Below, in pieces: positions 53,248 through 61,606 of a DNA stretch of 64,000 nt. A program made the position numbers and the translations under genes. Source of the DNA: Gammaproteobacteria bacterium (GTDB lineage Bacteria > Pseudomonadota > Gammaproteobacteria > Pseudomonadales > Cellvibrionaceae); contig SEBU01000006.1 of the NCBI GenBank assembly GCA_004173475.1, positions 248,001 through 312,000 on the forward strand, read 5' to 3'. The stretch's first letter is position 1, and every line of letters starts with the position of its first letter. The notes under the pieces are model-generated. The model did no database searches, was not told the origin of the DNA, and saw only the letters and a list, made by a program, of their open reading frames with translations.

Positions 53248-53892
53248 ATGAACAAATTCACCGCACTAATCGCTTTGGCTTTCTGCTCTGTTTCCGCCAG
53301 CGCTGACGATGCCGGAGGCACAGCGTTTAACTTATCTATGCGCGAGCAAAGTTACTTGGAAAATCGTGTTTGTTTCGCCCAATACGGTTTGAAAGCAAGC
53401 AAAATCAAGGCTTATGCGTTTGAAGCACGCGCTCAAACAGACAGCAAAATTGGATTGGCCGCGCGAACCTCCGCTTACGTTGAATGTGAAAGTCACGGCG
53501 ATTTCATGAGTAGACCCATGCGTTACATTGATGATTGCGATCTGGTGGATGGCGAGTGGGATTGTTCGCCACCGCAACTGGAAGTCACTGTACCTATTAA
53601 TGGCCGTGAAGTGAAAATGCGTCCTTGGAGCGGGCTTACTCCCGAAAAGTCCTACCAGCTGCTGAAAGAAATCAGCGCCAAAGGCATGTTCCAAGGCGAG
53701 TCCCTCGACAAAGCTATAGGAAATAGCTGCGACATCGCAAAAAACAAAGACCCGGAAATTATTGAACTAGGATGCGAAGCGGCCATGACCATTTCCTTTT
53801 GGTGCCCCCAAGCTAAGAAAACTGGCTGCCCTAGAGTATTGTTTTTGAGTTTTGACGAACCGGCTTACATTCGGAGTAAATATGCCCAGTGA
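53248..53892 (+). CDS. Secreted protein of unknown function with many cysteines
   Basis: The 214-residue protein has a signal peptide (about residues 1-19) and about eight cysteines in the mature part (VCFAQYG, YVECESHG, DDCDLVDGEWDCSP, NSCDIAKN, LGCEAAM, FWCPQAKKTGCP), suggesting several disulfides. I do not recognise the family. The site GGAG lies upstream of ATG 53248. Its last 11 bases overlap the start of the thioesterase gene, so the two are translated together. Confidence 0.82.
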   Translation: MNKFTALIALAFCSVSASADDAGGTAFNLSMREQSYLENRVCFAQYGLKASKIKAYAFEARAQTDSKIGLAARTSAYVECESHGDFMSRPMRYIDDCDLVDGEWDCSPPQLEVTVPINGREVKMRPWSGLTPEKSYQLLKEISAKGMFQGESLDKAIGNSCDIAKNKDPEIIELGCEAAMTISFWCPQAKKTGCPRVLFLSFDEPAYIRSKYAQ

Positions 53893-54277
53893 ACCCATTT
53901 ACAGCTGTGAAATCCCCGTGCGCTGGGGTGATACGGACGCTTTTGGCCACGTTAATAACACGCTTTACTTTCGATATTTCGAAGAGACTCGCTTCCAATG
54001 GATGCTGGAAAAGGGGGTGCCTATTGCGGGTGATAATTATCCGGTTGTGGTAACAATTGGCTGCACTTTTTTTCGCCCAGTATTTCACCCGGATACGCTG
54101 AGAATTGACGTATTTATCTCCGAACCGGGCCGCTCAAGTTTTATGGCAACTTACAAGGTTTATACCAGTTCGGATCACGTCAACCCCTGTAGCGAAGGCT
54201 ATTCCAAAATTGTCTGGGTAGACAAGGCGACGGGGAAATCGGTGGCTTTACCCGATGCTGTGAGAGGCTGGTTTTAA
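53882..54277 (+). CDS. 4-hydroxybenzoyl-CoA thioesterase-like hotdog protein
   Basis: The 131-residue single hotdog domain has the family active-site motif RWGDTDAFGHVNNTLYFRYFE (split after 20), with the catalytic Asp in GDTDAFGHVNN. The 4HBT/YbgC type hydrolyses acyl-CoA. GGAG lies before ATG 53882; the longer in-frame extension overlaps the upstream gene. It differs from the hotdog thioesterase at 31609, which carries the enediyne-type motif. Confidence 0.9.
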   Translation: MPSEPIYSCEIPVRWGDTDAFGHVNNTLYFRYFEETRFQWMLEKGVPIAGDNYPVVVTIGCTFFRPVFHPDTLRIDVFISEPGRSSFMATYKVYTSSDHVNPCSEGYSKIVWVDKATGKSVALPDAVRGWF

Positions 54278-54294
54278 AATTCGGAGAGATGAAA

Positions 54295-54331
54295 TAAAAA
54301 GCCCTACTGAATCATTGATTGAGTAGGGCTT
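54295..54331 (-). terminator. Terminator after the pectate lyase gene
   Basis: AAGCCCTACT (54299-54308) pairs with AGTAGGGCTT (54322-54331), and the loop can extend through AATCA/TGATT. An A run on its left gives a T run on the minus strand. Confidence 0.75.
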
Positions 54332-54379
54332 ATGGAACTAAAGATGGAACAGAGAAATAGAAATCTAAACCTTTAAAAT

Positions 54380-55423
54380 TTAGAAAGACGTAACGTCCGA
54401 CTTACTGATATCGCAATAAGCAGTATTCCAAAATTCACCTTGATTAGCTTGTTTAGCTCCTGCCGCTTCTTCAGCCTTGGTAATACCTGTCGCCTGCACA
54501 CACACTTTAGGAGCAGCTGACTTATAGCCTTTAATTTTCAAGTTGCGGACGGTCGCTTTGTCCCCATAGTTGCTGTTTAAACGCAGCACGTAGGACGAAC
54601 TACCATCTGGCTTGGCGACCGGACCATTAATGTTCACACCATTAGCAATAAATTTGCGCGGGCCCGCATTACCTTCGCAATTACCGCAAGACGCCCACAA
54701 CCGACCTATAGTGCCGTAGGTGTTGAAGCCCTCGACATAAATGGTGCTACCCACACCATTGTGTTGGAATACTTTGTCTTCCGCGTTTTTAGCAGAACCG
54801 CCGATTACTCGCATTACTGTACCAGGGCCACCCAACATGGTCGCAGCGTCTTCGCAGACATCTTCCCAAACCACATTTTCCAAGGTGCAATTGCCTTTGC
54901 AGTGAATGCCGTCAGCGCCGCCACCAGCCTTGATTGTAAGGTTTTTGATGTAAGCACCTTCTTCAAGTGTCAACAGCGGTGCCTGCTTTTCATTTTGCTC
55001 AGAACAACTGGTGCCTATGGATACCGAACCACAGTCCATTTTGCCACTGATAATGGAACCCGCTTTACACGAACCCAAGGCAGCAACACTTGAACTTGAA
55101 AAGCTGGAGGGCTTAATGCTGGAAACCAATGATGAGGAAACGGAATTGGCAGACGCCGAGCTAGAAGCAGGCCTAATAGAACACTCATTGTTGCCGCCTT
55201 CAATACGACTACCGAAAGTCGCCTGGCTGCAAGAAAAACTGCCCTTCAAGGTTTTATAAATAAATTTATCCGCACGCCCAAAGGCTACTACCGTCGTCGT
55301 CCCCGTTACGCTACAAGTCTGCCCCTCTTTACAGATGGTCACATACCCCGACGGGCGATTCGCAGCATAAGCACTCAACGCAAACGCGCTGGCAACGGCT
55401 AATAAAAGATGTTTAATCTTCAT
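54380..55423 (-). CDS. Secreted pectate lyase, polysaccharide lyase family 3
   Basis: The 347-residue protein has a signal peptide (about residues 1-20). A small N-terminal module of about 60 residues (VTICKEGQTC, VVAFGRADKFIYKTLKG) precedes a serine-rich linker (about residues 85-115). The PL3 catalytic domain has CGSVSIGTSCSEQNEKQ, GGGADGIHCKGNCTLENV (split), WEDVCEDAAT, and KVFQHNGVG. It cleaves pectate by beta-elimination outside the cell. Ser linkers with small N-terminal modules are typical of Cellvibrio plant-wall enzymes. Confidence 0.9.
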   Translation of the reverse strand: MKIKHLLLAVASAFALSAYAANRPSGYVTICKEGQTCSVTGTTTVVAFGRADKFIYKTLKGSFSCSQATFGSRIEGGNNECSIRPASSSASANSVSSSLVSSIKPSSFSSSSVAALGSCKAGSIISGKMDCGSVSIGTSCSEQNEKQAPLLTLEEGAYIKNLTIKAGGGADGIHCKGNCTLENVVWEDVCEDAATMLGGPGTVMRVIGGSAKNAEDKVFQHNGVGSTIYVEGFNTYGTIGRLWASCGNCEGNAGPRKFIANGVNINGPVAKPDGSSSYVLRLNSNYGDKATVRNLKIKGYKSAAPKVCVQATGITKAEEAAGAKQANQGEFWNTAYCDISKSDVTSF

Positions 55424-55687
55424 GAAAATATCCTGTTGGTGCTAGTAAATGTCGGCCACCGATCCTGGCAGCTGTTGATAATCGAAGATCCTACCCTTAA
55501 AGCTATGGGCGCAGCGCGTGTAGACAAGAAAAATGACGAATCGTTTTTATTATTTTGTTGAACTACTACTCAGTTTATGCCCGGACTAGGTTTCCGACAA
55601 GGTTAGATCAAAAGAATATTGCTTGATAAAACCTGAACTCAAAATGAAAAAAGCGCTCATTGAGTGCCTTTATTCAAATCAAACCGA

Positions 55688-56230
55688 TTAAAACTTATAA
55701 ACTGCGCCTATGGTAAGAATAGAGACGGTTACCCCTTCCCACTCCGAATATCTATTGTATTCGCCTCGGAAACTGAGCTTTTCATTAGCTGCGTAGCTTG
55801 CACCAGCTCCATAAAAGGCTTTTGTATTCGAAAGCGATGTAGGCGTGTTGTTTTCCGAATAATCGCGTATGTCGGAAATACCTTCTGATTTTAGGTTTGC
55901 CACACCAAGACGTCCAAAAACCTCTACAACAGGGCTAACTGCATAATTCGCAAGCAAAGAAGCCTGGACTGCAGATTTTTCTACCTTCGATTTTTCATAC
56001 ATATCGGCAGAATCACTTGCACCTAGATCGCGGTAAGCCAATTCAAAAGAAAAAGTTTGGTTAACCTCGTAACCAATGCCAATACCATAGGTTGTTTCGG
56101 TTTTACTTAAAACTACATCGAAAAAATCAACAGAGAATGTACTTTGCCCACCGTCACCAAAAACATAAATTCCTTCAGCAGACGCAGGAAGAGCAACCAG
56201 CAAACCCAGTAATAAAAAGTGTTTCTTCAT
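55688..56230 (-). CDS. Outer-membrane beta-barrel protein, OmpA-like transmembrane type
   Basis: The 180-residue protein has a signal peptide (about residues 1-19) and an eight-stranded barrel pattern ending in aromatic GAVYKF. YGIGIGYEVNQTFSFELAYRDLG and YGAGASYAANEKLSFRGEYNRYS show the typical strand-turn alternation. It is probably a small porin-like or stress barrel; no function can be given. ATG 56230 follows GAGG; an in-frame ATG at 56239 is less well spaced. Confidence 0.85.
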   Translation of the reverse strand: MKKHFLLLGLLVALPASAEGIYVFGDGGQSTFSVDFFDVVLSKTETTYGIGIGYEVNQTFSFELAYRDLGASDSADMYEKSKVEKSAVQASLLANYAVSPVVEVFGRLGVANLKSEGISDIRDYSENNTPTSLSNTKAFYGAGASYAANEKLSFRGEYNRYSEWEGVTVSILTIGAVYKF

Positions 56231-56333
56231 GAACCTCATCCTAAATTTAAAAACCTGCCCCTTTGGCAGCGACGCATCCTAAATCTTTAGGATTTAAAGT
56301 AAATCGATGATGCATCCCGCTTGTCTTCAGTCA

Positions 56334-56358
56334 TAAAAAAAGCGCCCTGGGGCGCTTT
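56334..56358 (-). terminator. Terminator after the HU gene
   Basis: AGCGCC pairs with GGCGCT around CTGG, flanked by seven or more A on the left and TTTT on the right. It works on the minus strand for HU. Confidence 0.88.
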
Positions 56359-56381
56359 TGATTATCTATAAGCCGATGGGC

Positions 56382-56657
56382 TTAGCTATTTACAGAATCT
56401 TTCAAAGCTTTACCCGCCTTGAAGTTAACGCTGTTGGATGCCTTGATCTCAATGGTTGCGCCGGTTTGCGGATTGCGGCCGGTACGGGCTGCGCGGTGGC
56501 TTTGGCTGAAGGTGCCAAAGCCAATCAGAGTGACGCTTTCGTCGCGGCTCAAAGCGTTAGTGATTTGCTCAACAATAGCAGATACAGCAGCATCGGCTTT
56601 TTCTTTGGTCAAATCAGCTTGTGCTGCAACAGCGGTCACTAAATCTGCTTTATTCAT
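56382..56657 (-). CDS. hupB: DNA-binding protein HU
   Basis: The 91-residue histone-like protein has the HU/IHF signature GFGTFSQSHRAARTGRNPQTG at about 46-66 (given here as GFGTFSQSHR and RTGRNPQTG) and the start MNKADLV. Homodimeric HU bends DNA. Its position between the HDOD block and ubiC matches Pseudomonas (PA5348). Confidence 0.95.
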   Translation of the reverse strand: MNKADLVTAVAAQADLTKEKADAAVSAIVEQITNALSRDESVTLIGFGTFSQSHRAARTGRNPQTGATIEIKASNSVNFKAGKALKDSVNS

Positions 56658-56791
56658 ACATGGTTTTCCTTCGGAATAGTCATTAAATCTGGTTTGTTGT
56701 TTTAGTTGGGAAGGGCTTTTTTAATGCCGCCAGTAAATTTGAGCTGCTAGAATGCCAGCTTCTGACGACTTTAGCCTAGGGTTTTTTTACC

Positions 56792-57352
56792 TTGCCAACG
56801 ATTTCACCGCCACGGCGCGAACCGCGCTGGTCTACGCAGTTACCCTCGCACATACATCCTAGCCCAGGTTTACTGACTTGGTTGCTCGATGCAGGTTCCC
56901 TTACTGCCAAACTGATGAAGCTCAGCAAGGGCAAGTTTCGGGTGCAAGTATTACAACAAGTGCATCGACGCGCCAGCAAAAGTGAAGCTTTAGCCTTGGG
57001 AATTGATTTCGGAGTGCTTTGTTTGATAAGAGAGGTCATCCTTCGGGGTGAGGATCAACCTTGGGTATTCGCCCGCAGCGTACTACCGCTCACAAGCTTG
57101 ACCGGACCTATCAGGCATTTGCGCAAACAGCGCAACCGACCGCTGGGTGCGTTTTTGTTTAGTCAGCCACACTTGAAACGCAGCCCCATTGCCCTGAGTT
57201 TCATTAGTCGACATCATGCTTACGTTCCAGAGGAGCTTTTGAACGATGCCCCAGTGTGGGGGCGGCGCTCAATTTTTTGGCTTCACGATAAGCCACTTTT
57301 AGTCAGCGAAGTGTTTCTACCACACTTCCCGGAAGTGGCTAAAAACATATAA
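56792..57352 (+). CDS. ubiC: Chorismate pyruvate-lyase UbiC
   Basis: This enzyme converts chorismate to 4-hydroxybenzoate, the first step of ubiquinone synthesis; UbiA (57833-59401) uses the product. The 186-residue protein has LREVILRGEDQPWVFARSVLP-type strands (given in parts: CLIREVILRG, PWVFARSVLP), RPLGAFLF and WGRRSIFWLHDKPLLVSEVFLP. The start is TTG 56792, with AGGG 9 bases upstream; no in-frame ATG fits. Confidence 0.9.
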   Translation: MPTISPPRREPRWSTQLPSHIHPSPGLLTWLLDAGSLTAKLMKLSKGKFRVQVLQQVHRRASKSEALALGIDFGVLCLIREVILRGEDQPWVFARSVLPLTSLTGPIRHLRKQRNRPLGAFLFSQPHLKRSPIALSFISRHHAYVPEELLNDAPVWGRRSIFWLHDKPLLVSEVFLPHFPEVAKNI

Positions 57353-57360
57353 CACCAGAA

Positions 57361-57404
57361 ATACGGACGACCGTATTTTTATCATCCATACGAGGGACGA
57401 CCCT
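57361..57404 (+). promoter_or_regulatory. Guanidine-II (mini-ykkC) riboswitch before sugE
   Basis: There are two small hairpins in a row, each with an ACGA loop: ATACGG-ACGA-CCGTAT (57361-57376) and AGGG-ACGA-CCCT (57393-57404). Paired hairpins with ACGR loops upstream of sugE/gdx are the definition of the mini-ykkC (guanidine-II) riboswitch. The ribosome site (CAGGTG, about 57411) follows directly, so control of translation by guanidinium is expected. Confidence 0.88.
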
Positions 57405-57421
57405 TACACGCAGGTGTCCTT

Positions 57422-57742
57422 ATGAGTTGGATTTTGCTGTTAATTGCCGGATTGTTGGAAGTAGTTTGGGCAGTAGGGCTTAAATATACCGACGGTTTTT
57501 CACGACTATGGCCAAGCACCGTTACTGTTCTTGCGATGACGATAAGTCTTGCGCTGCTAGGGGTTGCGATGAAAACCCTGCCGGTCAGTACGGCCTACGC
57601 GGTGTGGATGGGGATTGGCGTGGTAGGTACGGCAATATTGGGAATTTTCATGCTGGGTGAGCCGGTAAATTTCTGGCGACTGTTGAGCATCGGATTGATA
57701 CTCGCCGGCGTGATTGGTTTAAAGTTGACGACGTCTGGTTAG
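57422..57742 (+). CDS. sugE: Guanidinium exporter SugE/Gdx (SMR family)
   Basis: The 106-residue four-helix small multidrug resistance protein has the central Glu13 in [13 protein letters not shown] and [21 protein letters not shown]. It exports guanidinium. The riboswitch upstream fixes the substrate better than sequence alone. It is inserted between ubiC and ubiA, which are adjacent in Pseudomonas. Confidence 0.95.
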   Translation: MSWILLLIAGLLEVVWAVGLKYTDGFSRLWPSTVTVLAMTISLALLGVAMKTLPVSTAYAVWMGIGVVGTAILGIFMLGEPVNFWRLLSIGLILAGVIGLKLTTSG

Positions 57743-57832
57743 TAATCCTAGTGGCGTAGCAATCGTGCGAACCAAAGCCCAATGAAAAAGATAAAAAGAC
57801 CACATCTAATAAAATCTAACTAGCTTAACTAC

Positions 57833-59401
57833 ATGGCTCATATTATGACCGACGATAAACCCACAGCGGGCATTCCGGCAACAAACACATTGTCGTCAAC
57901 GGATGTAAACGCTGTAACAAAGAAAGCGCCCTCCGCAACGTCTTTGAAGCGTGGCAACACGAGTACCCCATCCGTTGAAAACGCAGCTGCGCCAAAAGCT
58001 ACCGCAAAAAAAACGGCGACGGATGAAAGCGCCGTTGCATCTTTTAATGACGCCACCAAACCGGTAAAAGGTAAGGCGAAAGCGGAACCATCAAAACCTG
58101 CCGCCAAGGCTGCGGTAGATACGAAAGTAAAAGCTCCGGTCAAAAAATCAGTACAAGTGCCAACTGGCGAGACCAAGGATGCAACCAGCGTTGCGCCTAA
58201 AAAGGTATCTGCAGCTATACCTACAAAAGCACCTGCAGCAGAACTGACTAGAGCGTCCACGAGTTCTAAAGCCACACCGGCGATCAAATCTGAAGATCCA
58301 GCAAATGCTCCGGCTAAAGCAAAACCTTTAACGTCCGAGCGAGCACACGAATCTTTAAAAGCCGGGCCTGATGTAGCTGTTTTATTAGCACCAACAACCG
58401 ATCTCCAAACAACCAAACCCGAACCGCAAGATCCAATAGCAATTCCAGCTCCAGCTCCAGCTCCAGCTCCAGCTCCAGCTCCAGCTCCAGCTCCAGCTCC
58501 AGCTCCAGCTCCAGCTCCAGCTCCAGCTCCAGCTCCAGCTCCAGCTCCAGCTCCATTACCGCATTTTATTCAATTGATGCGGCTAGATAAGCCGATAGGA
58601 ATTTTGCTGTTACTTTGGCCAACGTTGTGGGCTTTATGGCTTGCGGCCAAAGGTGTTCCGAGCATCAAGAATTTGATTATCTTTAGTCTGGGGGTGGTTG
58701 TTATGCGCTCTGCAGGGTGCGTGATCAATGATTTTGCAGATCGCAAAGTGGATGGCAAAGTTGCGCGCACTCAGGGTCGTCCATTGGCAACGGGTGTGAT
58801 TAGCAGCCGAGAGGCATTAGTTTTATTTGTTAGTCTTTGCCTGGTTGCCTTTGGTTTGGTGCTCTTGACCGATCCGCTCACGATAAAGCTCTCCGTCGGC
58901 GGCCTGCTTCTGGCCTTTAGCTACCCGTTTATGAAGCGCTACACCCATCTCCCGCAAGTGGTTCTGGGAGCCGCATTCGCGTGGGGAATTCCTATGGCGT
59001 ACGCGGCACAAACGGGCGTGCTCGATAAAAATATGTGGTTGATTTACCTCGCGGTCGTTCTGTGGACGGTCGTCTACGATACGTTTTATGCGATGGTTGA
59101 TCGCGAAGATGATCTTAAAATCGGTGTAAAATCCACGGCGATTTTGTTTGGTGAGCAAGATCGTGTCATCACTGGCGCACTTCAGGCCGTGGTCATTTAC
59201 TCTCTGATACTGGTCGGAAAAGCTTACACGTTGGGACTGGTTTTCTACCTCAGCCTTGCCGTCGTTGCCGGTTTATTTTGTTATCAACAATGGCTAATTC
59301 GCTACCGCGAGCGCACCGCCTGTTTCACTGCGTTCCTCAACAATAACTGGGTCGGCGCTGCCGTTTTTGTGGGAATTGCGGCCGACTTTGCGCTTAAGTA
59401 G
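57833..59401 (+). CDS. ubiA: 4-hydroxybenzoate octaprenyltransferase UbiA with long H1/AlgP-like N-terminal extension
   Basis: The 522-residue protein is far longer than the usual UbiA (about 290). Residues about 244-522 are a complete Ubi[26 protein letters not shown] (split), [12 protein letters not shown] and GRPLATG, and [13 protein letters not shown], the two Asp-rich metal motifs. It prenylates 4-hydroxybenzoate in the membrane. Residues 1-204 are Ala/Lys/Thr/Ser/Pro-rich ([23 protein letters not shown]), likely disordered, followed by 18 Pro-Ala repeats (205-240). No good ribosome site or start codon lies just before the UbiA part, so the extension is probably translated. ATG 57833 or ATG 57845 could be the start. 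Confidence 0.9.
   Translation: MAHIMTDDKPTAGIPATNTLSSTDVNAVTKKAPSATSLKRGNTSTPSVENAAAPKATAKKTATDESAVASFNDATKPVKGKAKAEPSKPAAKAAVDTKVKAPVKKSVQVPTGETKDATSVAPKKVSAAIPTKAPAAELTRASTSSKATPAIKSEDPANAPAKAKPLTSERAHESLKAGPDVAVLLAPTTDLQTTKPEPQDPIAIPAPAPAPAPAPAPAPAPAPAPAPAPAPAPAPAPAPAPLPHFIQLMRLDKPIGILLLLWPTLWALWLAAKGVPSIKNLIIFSLGVVVMRSAGCVINDFADRKVDGKVARTQGRPLATGVISSREALVLFVSLCLVAFGLVLLTDPLTIKLSVGGLLLAFSYPFMKRYTHLPQVVLGAAFAWGIPMAYAAQTGVLDKNMWLIYLAVVLWTVVYDTFYAMVDREDDLKIGVKSTAILFGEQDRVITGALQAVVIYSLILVGKAYTLGLVFYLSLAVVAGLFCYQQWLIRYRERTACFTAFLNNNWVGAAVFVGIAADFALK
58445..58552 (+). repeat. 18 perfect CCAGCT hexanucleotide repeats in ubiA
   Basis: The unit CCAGCT is repeated 18 times without a mismatch (108 bases), encoding (Pro-Ala)18 between the H1-like extension and the UbiA domain. 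Because the unit is six bases, slippage would change linker length by two residues without breaking the frame. Confidence 0.98.
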
Positions 59402-59494
59402 CCCGTCGTCTGGTCGTTGTCATCCAAATGTCGTACCTGACAGCGCCTTAAATCACTCATGCTCAAACTCCATTTGAGTTGCGAGAGATACAAC

Positions 59495-59941
59495 ATGATT
59501 CTTAAACGATTGCGTGAAAACAGAAAGTGGTCGCAGGAACAACTGGCGATTATGGCAGGTTTGAGCGTGCGCACCATTCAAAGAATTGAACGCGGGCAAT
59601 CTGCCAGCTTGGAATCACTTAAATCTCTTGCCTCAGTGTTAGAAATCAGTATTTCAACATTAGAGCAGGAGATTTTTATGATTGATAAAACGTCCGAAAA
59701 ATGGAAATCTTTACCATTGCTGTTCCGGTTAAATTTTGTGGGTTCAGAAGTACCATGGCTCGGCCTGTCACAACGCAACCATTGGATTCGCGCCGAAAAA
59801 CTGTGTGCGTTTTCAGGGATCGTTATCTTTGCGATGGGATTAATACACAAGGATTTTTTCATAGCTGGCACCTTTATGGTACTCACCGCTTACGTCACTT
59901 CGCTAGTAACACGCATGGGTGATCAATACGCGATTTGGTAA
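59495..59941 (+). CDS. XRE-type regulator with two-helix membrane domain
   Basis: The 148-residue protein has an N-terminal helix-turn-helix (LKRLRENRKWSQEQLA, GLSVRTIQRIERGQ, residues 3-60). A C-terminal part has two hydrophobic segments (about 103-119 and 121-139), the 2TM-type domain. It may be a membrane-tethered regulator. ATG 59495 follows GAGAG; the ATG at 59459 in frame is less likely. No partner gene is obvious. Confidence 0.8.
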   Translation: MILKRLRENRKWSQEQLAIMAGLSVRTIQRIERGQSASLESLKSLASVLEISISTLEQEIFMIDKTSEKWKSLPLLFRLNFVGSEVPWLGLSQRNHWIRAEKLCAFSGIVIFAMGLIHKDFFIAGTFMVLTAYVTSLVTRMGDQYAIW

Positions 59942-60024
59942 ACCTTTCCTAACTTTTCGTAACTATGATTGCGCTGTCATGGGTTGTAGAATCTCGGCGC
60001 ATTCATTCCTTCTTAGGCTGCCCC

Positions 60025-60909
60025 ATGATTCAAATCTTACGCAATGTCCTTTTCCTTATCCTTTTCGTAGCGGCGCACGTGTCCGCTGATAAACCGACGA
60101 CCAAACACGGCTGGACATATTTGTTCGATAAAGACATGAGTAAGTGGACAACCTATCTCGGTATTCCCCGTCCCGAAACTATGGTCACTGGCATCCCAAA
60201 AGATGAAAAAGGCAATTACACCCAAGCGGTCGGTTTCGATAAAGACGAACGTGGCGTCTTCACCACGAGTGTCGTCGAAGGCGAACCTGTCTTACACGTT
60301 ACAGGTGAAATTTACGGTAGCGTTCATACCAAACAAGACTTCGAAAATTATCATTTAGTTGTGCAGTTCAAATGGGGAACGCAAAAATGGCCGCCGCGCC
60401 TGACGGAACCTTTGGATACCGGCATCCTCTACCATGTGATTGGTGAGCACGGTGTGGATTATTGGAAAGCATGGGCGCTTTCGCAGGAGTTTCAAATCAT
60501 GGAACACAACACTGGCGATTGGTGGCAAATTGCCGGTTCGCAAATTGATATCCGCTGCGAAAAAGTCGCTAACGAAACTGTCCCGGTATACAACCCTAAG
60601 GCGCCGATTTTGAGTTACGGTCCAGGTGGAGCAGGCATCACTTGTATGCGCGGCAAAGATGCAGAAAAACCCAAAGGCGAATGGAATACTCTTGAACTCA
60701 TCACCTTTGGCGACAAAAGTTTGCACATAGTGAACGGCCAAGTTGTTATGGCACTTTCCAATTCTCGCTACACGCAAGATGGAAAAGTTATTCCCTTAAC
60801 CAAAGGCAAAATTCTTTTGCAAAGTGAAGCTGGCGAAGCTTTCTTTAAAGGCGTAAAAATTAAATCTATCAAAGGAATTCCGGCGCAGTACAAATCTTAC
60901 TTTAATTGA
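60025..60909 (+). CDS. Secreted DUF1080 protein (3-keto-disaccharide hydrolase-like)
   Basis: The 294-residue protein has a signal peptide (about residues 1-20) and one DUF1080 concanavalin-like domain: WTYLFDKDMSKWTTYLG, YHLVVQFKWG, DTGILYHVIG, EFQIMEHNTGDWW, EWNTLELITFG and GKILLQSEAGEAFFKGVKIK. DUF1080 proteins act on sugars, some on 3-keto disaccharides. It fits a polysaccharide-degrading lifestyle. Confidence 0.88.
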   Translation: MIQILRNVLFLILFVAAHVSADKPTTKHGWTYLFDKDMSKWTTYLGIPRPETMVTGIPKDEKGNYTQAVGFDKDERGVFTTSVVEGEPVLHVTGEIYGSVHTKQDFENYHLVVQFKWGTQKWPPRLTEPLDTGILYHVIGEHGVDYWKAWALSQEFQIMEHNTGDWWQIAGSQIDIRCEKVANETVPVYNPKAPILSYGPGGAGITCMRGKDAEKPKGEWNTLELITFGDKSLHIVNGQVVMALSNSRYTQDGKVIPLTKGKILLQSEAGEAFFKGVKIKSIKGIPAQYKSYFN

Positions 60910-60927
60910 GTCGATTCAACCTAAGCC

Positions 60928-60951
60928 TTAACCCCTTTAATAAGGGGTTAA
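60928..60951 (+). terminator. Hairpin between the DUF1080 and MmcQ/YjbR genes
   Basis: TTAACCCCTT (60928-60937) pairs perfectly with AAGGGGTTAA (60942-60951) around TAAT. No T run follows and a ribosome site comes 7 bases later, so it may only weaken read-through. Confidence 0.5.
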
Positions 60952-60970
60952 CCACTGAGGAGATCACATC

Positions 60971-61360
60971 ATGGCTAAATCCTTAACTACACCCCTTCAT
61001 AAATACATCATCAAATTACCTGAGGCCACATTGGAGTATCCCTTCGGCCCCGACGCTCATGTTTATAAAGTCGAAGGAAAAGTGTTCGCGATTTATTTCA
61101 AAGATGGAAAAAGCGAAAGTATTAATCTCAAATGCGACCCCGAGCATGCGCAAGAACTAAGATCCGTATTTACCGAGATAACGCCCGGTTATCACATGAA
61201 TAAAAAACACTGGAATACGCTGGATCTCAAAGGTCATCTTCCAAAAAGCGAAATACATCGGTTGATTGATCACTCATATGATTTAGTTGTGAAAAGCCTA
61301 CCTAAAGCCACTAAACAGCGTTTGCGAATTCAATACGAACGTTTGGCGTCATTGAAATAA
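60971..61360 (+). CDS. MmcQ/YjbR family DNA-binding-like protein
   Basis: The 129-residue CyaY-like-fold protein has the family pattern EYPFGPDAHVYKVEGKVFAIYF (split), INLKCDPEHAQELR, and PGYHMNKKHWNTLDL. YjbR binds DNA weakly in vitro; the role is unknown. The site GAGGAG lies 9 bases before ATG 60971, with the terminator-like hairpin just ahead. Confidence 0.93.
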   Translation: MAKSLTTPLHKYIIKLPEATLEYPFGPDAHVYKVEGKVFAIYFKDGKSESINLKCDPEHAQELRSVFTEITPGYHMNKKHWNTLDLKGHLPKSEIHRLIDHSYDLVVKSLPKATKQRLRIQYERLASLK

Positions 61361-61606
61361 TCGAACTATATTCACTAAGCAACGCAAGAAGCGAAACGAC
61401 CGGCCTATCAATTAAAAGGAATTGAAGGTTATGTTTTGGATTGGTTCACGCCCAGAAAAAAATTCTCACCTTGATTTATTCAGCTGCCAGCCAGTTTTGC
61501 CTAGCTATTTTAAACAAACAATAAATCCAACCGAGCGGCGCGGCAAATACAAGTGTGGACATTGCTAACAGCAGCTCATCACTTCACGTTAAACAAGGAA
61601 AAACCG

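Noticed and set aside
57838..58416. 192-codon minus-strand frame rich in Ala, Phe and Val
   Set aside because: It lies antisense to the H1-like extension of ubiA and mirrors its codon bias; no ribosome site.
58314..58556. Minus-strand open frame of repeated Glu-Leu opposite the CCAGCT repeats
   Set aside because: It is only the antisense of the hexanucleotide tract in ubiA; no start context and composition is dictated by the repeat.
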